From: Ophiothrix spiculata
Taxonomy: Eukaryota > Echinodermata > Ophiuroidea > Amphilepidida > Ophiotrichidae
Length of the DNA: 35,018 nt
Assembly: GCA_000969725.1 (NCBI GenBank)
Contig: JXSR01S027602.1
Strand: one strand, 5' to 3'
The position numbers and the translations under genes were made by a program. Shown here in pieces: positions 11,991-21,774 of this stretch. Positions within the stretch are counted from its first letter, which is position 1, and each line of letters begins with the position of its first letter. Below the pieces are notes generated by a model. That model made no database searches. It was not told where the DNA came from and worked only from the letters and a program-made list of their open reading frames with translations.

Positions 11991-13024
11991 TAAAATAGCC
12001 GCAGCGTTTACCATGCTTTTAACAGAAAACTCTTGATTGCAACTAGATTTAGATTGTTCCAAAATGATGTTATTAAAACATGAAGCATCCACAGCTCATT
12101 TGGTTTTATCAGACTCCCAATAAATATAATCCGTATACCGCAAATCATTATAAATGAGCATGTCCTTGTTGCGCCACATTTATGAAGACATCTGCAAAAA
12201 TGTCTTTATTGTCCGTTATATCGTACTTTAGTAAGGTCAAGAAAGCTTCTGATCATTCAATTATTATTTGCCTATCCTGCAACGTGCCTAGTCTGTCATG
12301 TCGTCGTGGAATAAGTCAACTTAATAATCCAATATTATGAGGTACATTGTACAATCGGGGGAGGTTTTTGTGAAATCTGTGACACTTTTACCATCTCATG
12401 CAGTTTGTCTTTTGTCTATCCCACGCATGGAGAATGACCAATTTTCTAAGTCTGAAATTTAATTGACCTAATTCTTCTTGCAAATAGATGCGCCGATTTA
12501 CATCGTAACCCGATAGTCTGTAAATCAGGATGACAAGATTGCAACTTGATGAGTCGCTTTATCTTCAGCCTGGAATCCGTTATTCATCGGTGTTTATGAA
12601 AGATTCGCAGCCCTTACTCTAATCTGTGCGACTCGAATGGCATTATTTGATCTAGGGGTATCTGTTACGATGGTTAAATAGGTAAATTGGTTTACTCAGG
12701 TGTTATGGTGGGACGACGACTTCTGTGTGGGTGGGATGAGCATTGATTATGCAAACGCGCTTTCATTTGTACTTTTTTACGACTAAAATCATGTAGATTG
12801 TATTACTTCAATAGCGCCATAAGAATAATGTTAAAAAGAGTTCATGGCCATGGAAAATACAATTTTCGAGACAATGATATCAAAGTAAAAATTACACACA
12901 CTAAATTTTTAATTTGATGTCCTTGTCTTTTTTTATTTCTACCTTATTCACATATCTTTTGTTTCTTACTTGTATATATTGTGCTTGTTGTCTGTTTTGT
13001 CATTACGAAAGCCAAAACAAAATA

Positions 13025-13225
13025 CACTCTAAAAACAAAGAGTGAACGTGCCACTCTTTCTTGGAATGATTATCGTTTCACACAATAAGAGTGAAAATAC
13101 ACTGTTTTTGAATGAAACCTTTTTTCATTTCTCTCAAAAAGTCAAAAAGAGTGACCTTTCACCCTTTTTTGTGTGAAAGGTCATTGTTATGATTCACTTT
13201 TTGTAAGAGTTGAATTATTACTCTT
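13025..13225 (+). mobile_element. CACTCT-type MITE, 3'-truncated copy
   Basis: Starts TA|CACTCTAAAAAC, matching the inverted end of the element at 6665-7002. The body is rich in AAAGAGTG and repeats the ATGAAACCTTTTTT segment seen near 6671. It stops where the TTAA-flanked element begins at 13226, so the far end was probably lost when that element inserted or by later deletion. Confidence 0.6.
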
Positions 13226-13229
13226 TTAA

Positions 13230-14540
13230 AGGAGCATGGTCCGATTGCTTCAACTTTTTTTCAAACTTGTTGAGATTTTGGTACCAAAATATTGCTCATA
13301 GTTTTCTCACAACCCGTGTGAAATTTCACGGCTGAGTTATGTTCCGTTTCGGAGATATGTATATATGAAAATGTGTCCAATTATGGTAACCATAACTGAT
13401 TTTATACGTAAGTGTTATAGTACGCGCCCGCAGGTCAAGTACTATAACTTACTTATCGTTATACCACAAGCGAATTACCTAGGGAATAGGAATTTTTTCA
13501 CATATAGTGTGTCTAGACAGGGGTTGTTATCCCATATAGTGTGTCTAGGCAGGGCTTGTTATCACAAATTCTAATTAGGATACCATCACAGTAATAGCTC
13601 CAAGACAAGCTTATTTTGTATTGCCACTGGCAAAGGTCTCCAATTATTACATAAGATTTTTCTCTATTAGGAGTTGTTATCATGGATTATAATTAGTAAG
13701 GAGCAATGTTTTGTCCTAAGATGAGGTCAATATCACTTTACCTCACCTCATGGCAAGGGTTTCCAAGTCAATCCAACTGTTACATAACAGTTATCAGATA
13801 AAGGTCAACAAATCCATGTCTGGTTGAAATCCAAATATAATGTGTATAACTATAGGAGGGCTTTGGCCTATAACAGAAGAAGACAATCACTACAAAGATA
13901 AGGCTAAGTTGTTGGAAATTCCATTAACAAAAAGAAAATAGACAAAAAGTTATAGATGCTTTGGATAACATATATTACAAAAAATCTTCAATTCAGGAGA
14001 AATCTTGTCATGGATTCAAGCTTATTTTGTTTTGCAAAGGTCCCTAATTCAACTCGTCAAATGTTTATTTCACTGATATTATATAACTTTTCAAACAAAC
14101 CCATTTGTGGAAATGGCCAAAACTACCCTTAGGTCATAATTATACATGTTTTAGGATATGGTCAGTTCTGTCAGAATTTTGATATGAAACAGATGTTTTG
14201 ACTGGATGTGATATTAAAGTTGGGACAGTTTTTGGCAAACAATAAATGTTATGTAATAATTGGTTTGACTGGGGCAAAGTTATAGAACTCCCTGGTGGTT
14301 GTCTGGACGTGATAAATGGTACAAACATTGAACAAGTCAAAAAACAGATGGTGGCTAAGAGACATGATAACTTTATACAAGGATGTAAGTTATCACCAAT
14401 CAAGTACGATAAAGTAACATATAGGCGGCTCTGAAATACAGAATTGCCCATAAAATCAAAACGGTTTGACAGATTCAGCTGAAATTTGAAATTTAGACTT
14501 CTTTGGTGGTCATCTTTCATATGACATTGAAAACTAAATT
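13230..14540 (-). mobile_element. Second TTAA-type element, inverted and interrupted
   Basis: TTAA at 13226-13229 is followed by AGGAGCATGGTCCGATTGC, the terminus of the 7796-8720 element. 13230-13390 matches the inverse of 8560-8720, and 14405-14540 matches the inverse of about 7825-8450. About 1 kb of extra sequence sits between (13390-14405). That part contains a tandem 31-32 bp duplication (13502-13566) and diverged motifs such as AAGCTTATTTTGT at about 13610 and 14020. The other terminus is missing after 14540. Confidence 0.65.
13502..13566. repeat. Tandem duplication, ~31 bp period
   Basis: Two copies of a unit containing ATAGTGTGTCTAGRCAGGG followed by TTGTTATC. Weaker TTGTTATCA echoes follow at about 13675. 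Confidence 0.75.
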
Positions 14541-14912
14541 TGCAGAATGGAGTCTGCACAATTGTTCTTGACTGATTCTTAATCTTTGAGACCCATAGAT
14601 TCCAGAACTGAATGATGCAAAATCTGCACCATTGAGCATTTTGAGAAATCCAAGATGGCCGCCAAAATGACATCCATAACATGATACTAGTCAAATCTCG
14701 TTCAAAACCACACCAACATGTTCCTCTCATCACAAGGAAGCAGAAAAAGTATACTTTTACCTATGTCTGAAATATGGTTCTGGAGTTATAGCCAAAAATG
14801 TTTAAGGTCATATCAGAGGTCACGGAACTGGCCCTATGGGAGTCCAACATTTCAAAAGTCTCCAATTTTGTTCAGAATGGTCTTGCAAAACTGTCGGGGT
14901 GAGTCATCACAA
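14541..14912. other. Unassigned; right end resembles a TIR
   Basis: No gene is recognised. The right edge reads CGGGGTGAGTCATCAC followed by AAAT, where unit D2 begins. Inverted, this is very close to the left end of the element at 29862. This stretch may therefore be a truncated member of that family. Confidence 0.4.
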
Positions 14913-15515
14913 ATATGTAATATTTAATGTCTATTGTACGTATAATACCCAAGCATGCAGACTGAGTCTGACCAACCGATTTCCAAAATATGATTTGAAT
15001 TGACCTAATTCAAAATGGATGCGCCGAGTTACATCGTAACCCGATAGTCTGTAAATCAGGATGACAAGATTGCAACTTAATGATTCTCTTTATCCTCAGA
15101 ACGGAGATTGATACGTTAGTCTTTGTAAAAGTTGTGCAGCCTCTTTTAGAATTATTCTAATCTGTGCAACTCGTAAGGCATTATTTGATCTAGTGGTATC
15201 TGTTACGATAGTGAAATAGGTAAATTCGTTTACTCAGGTGTTGGAGGGAAGATGACTTCCGTGTATATAGAACGAGGATTGTTTAGCAAACACGCTGTCA
15301 TTTATAAATACCATCATTATGCGGATCAAAATCAGTTGAAACAAACTTAATTGATTGAATAAAAGATTCATGGAGAATCATACAAAATACAAAAACCCAT
15401 ATGAAATTAATAATCATATGATAGCTTCTTATTTTGCAGTTACAAATGATACCATTTGAATAAGAAAATAGAAGAGTCATTTTTGTTTGTTTGTTTTAGA
15501 GGGGGGGGGGCTGAA

Positions 15516-16056
15516 GCATTGTGTTTAAAGTACTTCTGTTAACTTACAAGACAAAACACGGGATGTGTCCTAATTATCTCGCTGAACTCATCTCGGACTA
15601 TAATCATATGTCTTCAATGACTCTCCGTTCCTCAAAACAACTTTTACTACAACCTGGACCACGCACAAACACACTTTATTATGGCGAAAGGTCATTGTCA
15701 GTTTTAGCGCCTTCATGAGTCGCTGCTCCATTCTTATGGAATAAACTACCATGATACTCAGTGTGTCAGTGTAGTGCTAGAACTGTAAATATTTTTAAAA
15801 AGAAACTGAAGACTTACCTCTTTAATCAAGTGTATTAACGTTTGAAACGGAATTATTTTTGTATTTACATCTGATGCCTTTTTCAGTTTAATTAATTGTT
15901 GTATGTACCTATGTTATGCTTTTAACCTTTGTATAGTAATTTGCTGTAATATATTTGTATATACGTATTTTAGGTATTTAGCATTTAAGTTGTACAGCGC
16001 TCTGAAACATTTGTTATATGCGCTTTATAAATGTAATTTATTATTTATTATTATTA
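15516..16056 (+). pseudogene. L2/CR1-like LINE 3' end, degraded
   Basis: From 15518 one frame encodes the C-terminal tail typical of L2/CR1/Rex-type LINE reverse transcriptases. It contains FKVLLLTYKTKHGMCPNYL, a serine/leucine-rich stretch, YGERSLSVLAPS, then FLWNKLP and FKKKLKTYLFNQVY, ending at 15838. Two in-frame TGA codons (15716-15718 and 15752-15754) break it. The 3' region contains GCGCTTTATAAATG and ends in an (ATT)n tail, the usual L2-type 3' terminus. It is strongly 5'-truncated and sits just inside the G-rich terminus of the composite element. AAGCA occurs at both edges and may be a short target duplication. Confidence 0.88.
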
Positions 16057-16153
16057 AGCAGCAAAAGGTGATTTTCTGAAATACTCCACCTATGAACTTC
16101 ATTTGTGGTGGGATTATGTACTTCGACCAAACTTACACATTTCGACAATTAAA

Positions 16154-16194
16154 ATGGCCGCCGTTACCACCGTTGCCATGGTAACGGCGGCCAT
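16154..16194. promoter_or_regulatory. Palindrome with RFX X-box and YY1-like sites
   Basis: Perfect 15 bp arms ATGGCCGCCGTTACC / GGTAACGGCGGCCAT surround an 11 bp centre. 16172-16185 is GTTGCCATGGTAAC, a symmetrical X-box as bound by RFX factors. The flanks (AAAATGGCCGCC and GGCCATCTTGG) match the YY1 core. The motif matches are seen; binding or promoter activity is inference. It could simply be the internal palindrome of a transposon. Confidence 0.5.
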
Positions 16195-16773
16195 CTTGGA
16201 TTTTTCACTATATACTTTCCGCGTCTTTTTTCTCAGTCATTTTTTTGTATTTTTTCTTGATTCTTTTTTTAAATTCTTTATATAAGGCAGGAGAAAAAAA
16301 TTGCAGAAGGAATTTTCAATAAAAGTTTGCGCACTCGTACGACGGTAAGCCAAATTAGGTATTTTCCCTCATTTTTGGAAAAAAATTACAAATATTTATC
16401 GTTTCTATGGTTACAAAATGAAAATATCAAAATTTCCTTCTGTAATTTTCTTTGTTTATGCATGTTTAACAATCCTGCAAAGTTTGAGCTCAATCGGATA
16501 TACCATTACTGAGAAAAGTGACGCGGAAGGCATCAACATACGCAAAAATGCCATTTTGAGAAAAAGCCATTTAAAGAAAATAAACATTAGATACGCAATT
16601 TTTTCGCAAATATTTCAATTTCGAGTCTCATAAACATAACTTCAATATAAAAAAATAAAATAGAATGAATGAAATGCTATTTCCGTGCAATAGATTTGGC
16701 AAGAAAATAATTTGAATCAATTTAATGACCAATTTTGATATAAAATTGGATGGATTGAGCATGATACAAAAAG

Positions 16774-16863
16774 ATATTGGTCGAGCTATGAGTTTTACGA
16801 AATATCGTGCGAGACGCACAGCGTCGAGCTCGATATTTCTAAAACTCATAGCGAGACCAATAT
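16774..16863. mobile_element. 90 bp palindromic micro-element
   Basis: The left half starts ATATTGGTCGAGCTATGAG and the right half ends CTCATAGCGAGACCAATAT, with a near-symmetric centre around 16818. A related copy spans about 18521-19530 and is interrupted by the AP-1-rich element (18539-19458). Downstream sequence is also shared (TCCGATAT...CAGCTCAGAACATAATAATG at 16900-16955 against about 19568-19610), so the repeat is probably larger than the palindrome. Confidence 0.65.
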
Positions 16864-16911
16864 GCGAAAAAATCCTTCAAAATCTGACATTTTGTTTTCT
16901 GTCCGATATCC

Positions 16912-16939
16912 CTGACCGATTTTTTTGGAAATCGGTCAG
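16912..16939. repeat. Short hairpin
   Basis: Twelve-base arms starting CTGACCGATTT and ending AAATCGGTCAG, with a tiny loop, downstream of the 90 bp palindrome. Confidence 0.6.
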
Positions 16940-17478
16940 CTCAGAACATAATAATGTTTAAAATACCCCTGTGAAAACAATGAAATACATAAAAAATGCA
17001 ATACATGTATTAGTATAGGAGAAATATCATTTTCCTACGATTTGCGTCAATATGCTTCACTTTGATCAACCATAACTTTTGAACCGAATATCGTATTAAA
17101 GTCAACTAAAAAGCAAATTGAAGCTGAAATTGTAAATAATTTAATCCAAGTAAAACAACATTTTCAGCAAAATAGGCACATTTTCACAAAAGTCCAGTTC
17201 AGCCCCCCTTAATATTTATCTTAATATTTGCATTTTGCGGTATTGGCCGTCACATTAAGGACTCCATTGGTTGGAGGGGCGTTCGTTCATGAATGTTGCT
17301 GGGCGATTTTAAAGTAACGTTTGTGATCGAAAAATTGAAAAATAGCACTTTCAAATGGCGACAGAACTAAGCATTAACATTAAATCAACGAATACTAAAT
17401 AAAGTTCATGTAACGTTCGGTAACGTTTGTGACATCGCAAGGAAATGGGTTTTTGCTTCAAAGTACAATTTTTTTTTC

Positions 17479-17770
17479 GGGGGAGCGGGTTGGCGCAACG
17501 GTAGTTCCCTCGCCTTGCACCAATGAGGTACCGGGTTCGAGTCCCGTCCCCGGTGCTTTATGTGCATTTGGTTTTCAGTCCATGCTCGCTTCCGTAGGGT
17601 TTTGTCCGGGTGCTCCGGTCTTCCTCCTGCATTCAAAACTAAATTTAAAAAAACATCTTGGAGCCCTGTTAAAGATAAGCTTCTTTCAGCTTACTTGGGT
17701 ACAAGTACCAAGTTGCAATGGGTTTCCTTGGCGAAAGCTTAAACAAGGTGATTTTTTTTAATAAGGTGAT
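17479..17770 (+). mobile_element. tRNA-derived SINE
   Basis: The head has a Pol III A box (TGGCGCAACGGTAG, 17491-17504) and a B box (GGTTCGAGTCC, 17534-17544) at normal tRNA spacing. The following body includes TTTTGTCCGGGTGCTCCGG, a type of central segment I associate with marine-invertebrate SINEs, though I cannot name the domain. It ends near a duplicated AAGGTGATTT (17747 and 17763) with T-runs. A T-run also precedes the head. It lies within the part of D2 that has no equivalent in D1. Confidence 0.82.
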
Positions 17771-18538
17771 TTAAGCTAATTTTTATTGCGGCTTCACAGA
17801 TGACGGATAACATATTTTCAAATTTTTCATAAAAGTGGTAGGAAATTGTATCAGCCATGACACGAACCCTGTCGATGTATTTTTGTAATAATATTTCAAA
17901 TGACTTTCATGTGATTTTCTCCGACATTTGAACCCTTACGGAAAAGTCAGTTGAAGAGGTTACCATGGACACTTTTGATCACTGGTTCGAAATAGTAAAC
18001 ATTTTGACACTTTAACCTTAAAAAGTTGAAAATTTGACCCTTTTTTACCTTTGACCTCTTAGAAAAGGTCGAACAGCAGGGTCAACATGGACTTTTCTGA
18101 TCGCTGGTTCAAGATGAACAATTTGACAACCTTCCCCTTGACCTTTGTCCCCTTAGAAAATGTCGGACGAAGTGTCACCGTGGATTAAGATTTGATCACA
18201 AGTTCTAGATGAACAATTTTACACCTTTACCTTTTAAAATCGTACATAGTTGAACTTTTGACATTTATGTGAGCTCCGTGACCCACTTGACTTAATTTAT
18301 TTATTTTTTTCTCTATAACTTTTATGGACAATGTCAAGACAATTCATGTGCCAAAGTTACACGACAATACATTTTAACCTAGATGAGTTGAATTTTTGTT
18401 TATGTTGTAAAAATCATGCTTTTTCCCTGTGACCTTTGTCCCCGTCAAGGTCAGGTGACACAACTGGGAGGTGACCCTGGTCCCAAGTTTGATACAATAT
18501 TGGATAGATTCAGCCCATATTTATTGGTCGAGCTATAA

Positions 18539-19458
18539 CACACAAAATATTTACTGAGTCAGGTGACTCAGATACGTGATTCTTTTATTTGTCTCTGTAG
18601 TGATGCACTTTGTTAACTGAGTCACTGTAGTGAGTCATGTGACTCAGATGTGATGAGTTAAATGACTCCGATCTAGTCCAGTTGAATCAGAAGACTCAAC
18701 TTCGTTACCTTAATGAGTCATAAGTTTTGTCTCTGTAGTGACGCTCTTGCTTGTGTAAAATGAGTCAAAAGACTCAGATTAAAGATAATGCAGGTCATTT
18801 GACTCACTCATTATTGACTTATTCGAGTGACGTCCTCTTTGTGCACAAACATGGAGGATGATATCCGAAAGGTGTTGGTGACTGTAGACACAATATTGCC
18901 CATCATCAATATAGTAGACACTAATTCCGAGTCAAATGCCGAGTCCAAGAGGTTAAGCTTAGGCTAAGCTTACTGCAGTAAAACAACAATGGACTAAATG
19001 GTCCAATATTGTAAGCTAACTTCATATAAAATCACTGCTTAATGTATAGTAATTTATACTTGTAGCTTGATGTCAGCTTGATGTCAGCTCCAGAAGTTCC
19101 ACATATTACTTCTGACAGTGTTAAATGCCAAAAAAGTGCTCACAGAAATGACAATTTTGTGTCATCAACCACTAACAAACACTTTCGTCACCGACCATGC
19201 ATGTTCAAGAAAATGGCCGACCCACAGCCTCGTTTTCAAATTTCGTATTTGACTCAGTAATTTATGTAAATGAGTCAAAATTCTCCAACAAGTGAGTCAA
19301 TATGGAATCATCATACTGAGTCACCTGAAATTTGACTCACTATTGGAGTATCTGTGAGTCAATTATGATTTACGTAGTGTCATGACTGAGTCAATATGTA
19401 CATGACTCACATAAAATAAGGCAAAACGAGTCAATTGACTCAGTAAATATTTTGTGTG
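18539..19458. mobile_element. TIR element dense in AP-1 (TGAGTCA) motifs
   Basis: The inverted ends CACACAAAATATTTACTGAG... match over at least 23 bp (18539 onward, and inverted from 19458). The 920 bp body holds about 17 perfect TGAGTCA/TGACTCA heptamers, several GAGTCA near-misses and one TGACGTC, concentrated in the outer thirds. The central part (18840-19240) is mostly free of them and includes a tandem AGCTTGATGTC pair (about 19065). It is inserted in a diverged copy of the 16774 palindrome, which explains the flanking GGTCGAGCTATA and AAACTCATATAGCGA. No transposase is present. The target duplication is unclear (at most AA). Confidence 0.82.
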
Positions 19459-19790
19459 AAGTTGCAAAAATACTGGGCGACAACGCAGTCGAGCCCAATA
19501 TTTTAAAACTCATATAGCGATACCAATAATTGGTCGTAATTCATCCAATTTTGTCATTATCATGCGTATCCGATATTATCATACATCGGACAGCTCAAAA
19601 CATGATAATGGTTATAATCGCATGCTTTAGGCTGAGATATAAGACATCAAAGTGTTGCCAGAAAGAAGAAAGAAACTCGTCAAATTCAAAAGCCTGCCGA
19701 TGACTCGACAGGTTATAAGTAAATAAAGCGTTTCCCTTTGCATAATAGTTGTAGCACGGTAATCGACACCGACCATATCTCACCGACCAT

Positions 19791-19956
19791 AATTGACATA
19801 CTCCCGCCATTGATGGGGTAAATCCACAGAATCGGGCGGGGAGTCGGAACTCAGAACGAGGCCAAGTATGATAAATACACTACTTGATCTCACTCTGAGT
19901 TCGTTCCCCGTCCGATTCTGTGGATTTAACCCATCAACGGCGGGAGTATGTCAATT
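19791..19956. repeat. Inverted repeat with ~64 bp arms
   Basis: The left arm 19791-19855 (AATTGACATACTCCCGCC...) pairs with 19894-19956 (...GGCGGGAGTATGTCAATT) with a few mismatches and one small gap, around a ~38 bp loop. It adjoins the hairpin at 19996-20153 and shares its GATTTAACCCATCAACGGCG segment with the far side of that hairpin (20154). Confidence 0.8.
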
Positions 19957-20060
19957 ATAGATATGGTCTATAGATCTTGTTTATCTCGATTACCGATATT
20001 TATTCGGGTTAACAACAGAGGCGATCTCATTTCGTTTTATACAGCAAGTGATTTGTAATT
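19948..20060 (+). repeat. 113 bp direct duplication, left copy
   Basis: Nearly identical to 21775-21887; I see one difference (GATCTTGT against GATCGTGT). The two copies bracket the hairpin's right arm and the LINE. They are much too long for an ordinary LINE target duplication. Confidence 0.85.
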
Positions 20061-20153
20061 ATCTAAATTCTAGACATTTTTTTAAGATAATTACAAGTCA
20101 CTTGCTGTATAAATCGAAATGAGATCGCCTCTGTTGTTAATCCGAATAAATAT
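19996..20153. repeat. Long hairpin, 69 bp arms
   Basis: Arms 19996-20064 and 20085-20153 are inverted copies with three mismatches around a 20-nt loop. A transcript would fold into a long double-stranded RNA. The left arm belongs to the 113 bp duplication. Confidence 0.88.
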
Positions 20154-20177
20154 GATTTAACCCATCAACGGCGGGAA

Positions 20178-21765
20178 TAAATTCAATTTCCACCAGGCAC
20201 AACACTTTGGTGCCTGCGTGCATTTATTTACTTGCATGTAGGCCCAAGGCCCTTTGCATAAAATGTAACAAAGATAATTATTAATCACATGACATTTTAA
20301 ATAAAGCAAATATACATATAGAGAACTTAAGTAGTAAATTCGATATTTTCACGAATCTGAAGTGCATTATAAACATATTTAGCAAGAGAAGAAATATCAG
20401 ATGACTTTGTAGAAGACATGAGTGCAACAAACTTATGGATACTCGGATATGATCTGTAATATGTTGGGATATACTGAATACGAAGGTTATCAAAGAAACC
20501 ACAAATGAGAACAAAATGATACTCGTCCTCGATACTTCCATCACCACACAAATCACATACCCGATTCTCAGCAACAATTTTTCTTCGTCTCCCATTGTCA
20601 ATTCTCAAAACATGACATGAACACCTTAATTTTGAGAGGTAACGTCTATGGCAAATATTTGTAACAGAAGATAAATATTTTTCTGGTGATAGTTGGCTTT
20701 TATATGTACAGTATGATCTTAATTCATCAAGTGAATTAACATCAGCAACCCATTTCTGTTTTGCAACATAATACACTCGTTGTTTCAAAATATTAAGAAA
20801 ACAAGATTCATTTTCAACACCCTGGTTATACCATACGTGGCCGAAGCCGTAACTAAACAGAATATTTTTAATATGAGTAACCCATGCTGTAGAGCCTCTT
20901 TCATCTAAATAGAATAACATAGCATATGCTTTCTTCGGGTAACGACTGTCTTCCATTTTAATCAATTGAAACCAAAATTTCAAACAACGCATAATTTGGT
21001 AGACAAAAATAGGAAATCTACCACATTCACCAAGTGCAGCAATATTAGGTGTGTTCTGAGAGATCTGCAGGAATTGTTTACAAGCTTTAAACTGAACCTT
21101 TTCAATACAATCATAATGCTTGAAACCCCATATTTCAGAGCCATATAGTAATATCGGTAAAATCATTGTATCAAAAATCTTAAAGTATGTGTCCATAGTC
21201 AGATGACCCGTTTTTTTTGTAACGAGTCTGAGAATATTCAAAGCTTTGGTAGCTTGGGCAGCTAATGCTTTAGTCGCCTTTCCCCAGGCATTTCCCGGAG
21301 AAAATTGCAAGCCAAGATATTTATAACAAGAGACAACTTCCACTGGCTCGTTGCAAAAAGACCAATTTTCATTTACACGTATGCGTCCTCCATTTCGGAA
21401 AATCATAACTTGAGTTTTATTTGTATTAACACACATTTTCCATTCATCACAGAACTCACGCAGAGAATTAATATGTTTTCGTAAATCTCCAACAGAATCT
21501 GCCATAATTACTATATCATCAGCATAATAGAGTGAGTTAATATTTGTAACATCAGGAGCGTTATTAGCGTCTAAATAATTTGAAAGTTCTGATATGAAAA
21601 GGGCAAATTGAATTGGGCTTATTAGGCAGCCCTGTCTAAGACCAGTTTTGCAGTTCACGAAATCAGACAAGATATTTCCTTGGCGGACACATGCTTTAAC
21701 GGTTTTATTAATACTAACAAGCATTGATTTCATTTTTCCAGTAATACCAGAAGAGACGAGTTTTT
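20178..21765 (-). mobile_element. 5'-truncated LINE retrotransposon
   Basis: The element is read on the minus strand. It enters the reverse transcriptase domain near 21764, runs to the stop near 20327 and has a 3' untranslated region to about 20180-20220, ending in AAGTAAATAAAT-type sequence. An in-frame TAA lies just upstream of the first preserved codons, where the adjoining 113 bp repeat begins. The endonuclease and the N-terminal half of the RT are therefore missing. A small hairpin (CAGGCAC/GTGCCTG, about 20194-20216) lies at the 3' edge. Confidence 0.8.
20327..21733 (-). CDS. LINE reverse transcriptase, C-terminal part (468 aa)
   Basis: Copies RNA into DNA at the target site in non-LTR retrotransposition. 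Visible features: KTGLRQGCLISP (residues 29-40), the catalytic YADD box (70-73), a KTQVMIF block, a YKYLGLQF block, and the thumb motif ILLYGSEIWG. The C-terminus has a cysteine/histidine cluster (CDLCGDGSIEDEYHFVLIC) found after the RT in many LINEs. The frame is open for 468 codons with no internal stops, so this copy is relatively young. It lacks the N-terminal RT motifs and the endonuclease, so it cannot be autonomous. The annotated start is just the first methionine after the truncation; an upstream in-frame stop lies at about 21764. It belongs to the broad CR1/Jockey/I-type LINEs; I cannot fix the clade. Confidence 0.9.
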   Translation of the reverse strand: MKSMLVSINKTVKACVRQGNILSDFVNCKTGLRQGCLISPIQFALFISELSNYLDANNAPDVTNINSLYYADDIVIMADSVGDLRKHINSLREFCDEWKMCVNTNKTQVMIFRNGGRIRVNENWSFCNEPVEVVSCYKYLGLQFSPGNAWGKATKALAAQATKALNILRLVTKKTGHLTMDTYFKIFDTMILPILLYGSEIWGFKHYDCIEKVQFKACKQFLQISQNTPNIAALGECGRFPIFVYQIMRCLKFWFQLIKMEDSRYPKKAYAMLFYLDERGSTAWVTHIKNILFSYGFGHVWYNQGVENESCFLNILKQRVYYVAKQKWVADVNSLDELRSYCTYKSQLSPEKYLSSVTNICHRRYLSKLRCSCHVLRIDNGRRRKIVAENRVCDLCGDGSIEDEYHFVLICGFFDNLRIQYIPTYYRSYPSIHKFVALMSSTKSSDISSLAKYVYNALQIRENIEFTT

Positions 21766-21774
21766 ATATGAATA

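Larger units (their letters stand above)
10087..12795 (+). repeat. Segmental repeat unit, copy C
   Basis: Third copy of the A/B unit. It starts in the middle of an X block (10087, equivalent to about 4763 in copy B) and runs to a full second X block ending near 12795. Collinearity with copy B is broken by two insertions, at about 10690-11258 and at 11745-11990. The junction at 10086/10087 fuses this unit to copy D1, so unit C was probably moved or rearranged after the A/B duplication. Confidence 0.8.
15499..17208. mobile_element. Composite G-capped element with TTA target duplication
   Basis: D1 reads GTTTTAATATTTAT without interruption. In D2 the same site is split by 1.71 kb that starts GAGGGGGGGGGGCTGAA and ends TTCAGCCCCCC, with TTA at both edges (15496-15498 and 17209-17211). 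GGGGGGCTGAA is a perfect 11 bp inverted repeat. A 3 bp TTA target fits PIF/Harbinger-type insertion. Nested inside are an L2-type LINE end (15516-16056), an RFX/YY1-like palindrome (16154-16194) and a 90 bp palindrome (16774-16863). No transposase is present. Confidence 0.7.
14913..18512 (+). repeat. Second segmental repeat unit, copy D2
   Basis: Paralogue of 7091-10086. Shared order: X-like block, GTTT repeats, TAATATTTAT segment, then a stretch containing TTCGTTCATGAATGTTGCTG, then the TTGACCTTT-rich tract. D2 differs by a composite insertion at 15499-17208 and by carrying a SINE and extra sequence between 17310 and 17820, where D1 has the TTAA-flanked element. The X-block frame here has TAG at the codon that is CAG in copy B. 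Confidence 0.8.

Noticed and set aside
14140-14733. 197-codon minus-strand frame as a gene
   Set aside because: Much of it overlaps the inverted copy of the TTAA-flanked element. It has no domain, and the paralogous sequence near 7825-8450 does not conserve the frame.
17406-17761. Protein-coding frames on both strands over the SINE
   Set aside because: They arise from the GC-richer tRNA-derived sequence and show no domain.
20327-21733. Bacterial retron or group II intron reverse transcriptase
   Set aside because: The ILLYGSEIWG thumb block and C-terminal Cys/His cluster are LINE features, and the surroundings are eukaryotic repeats.
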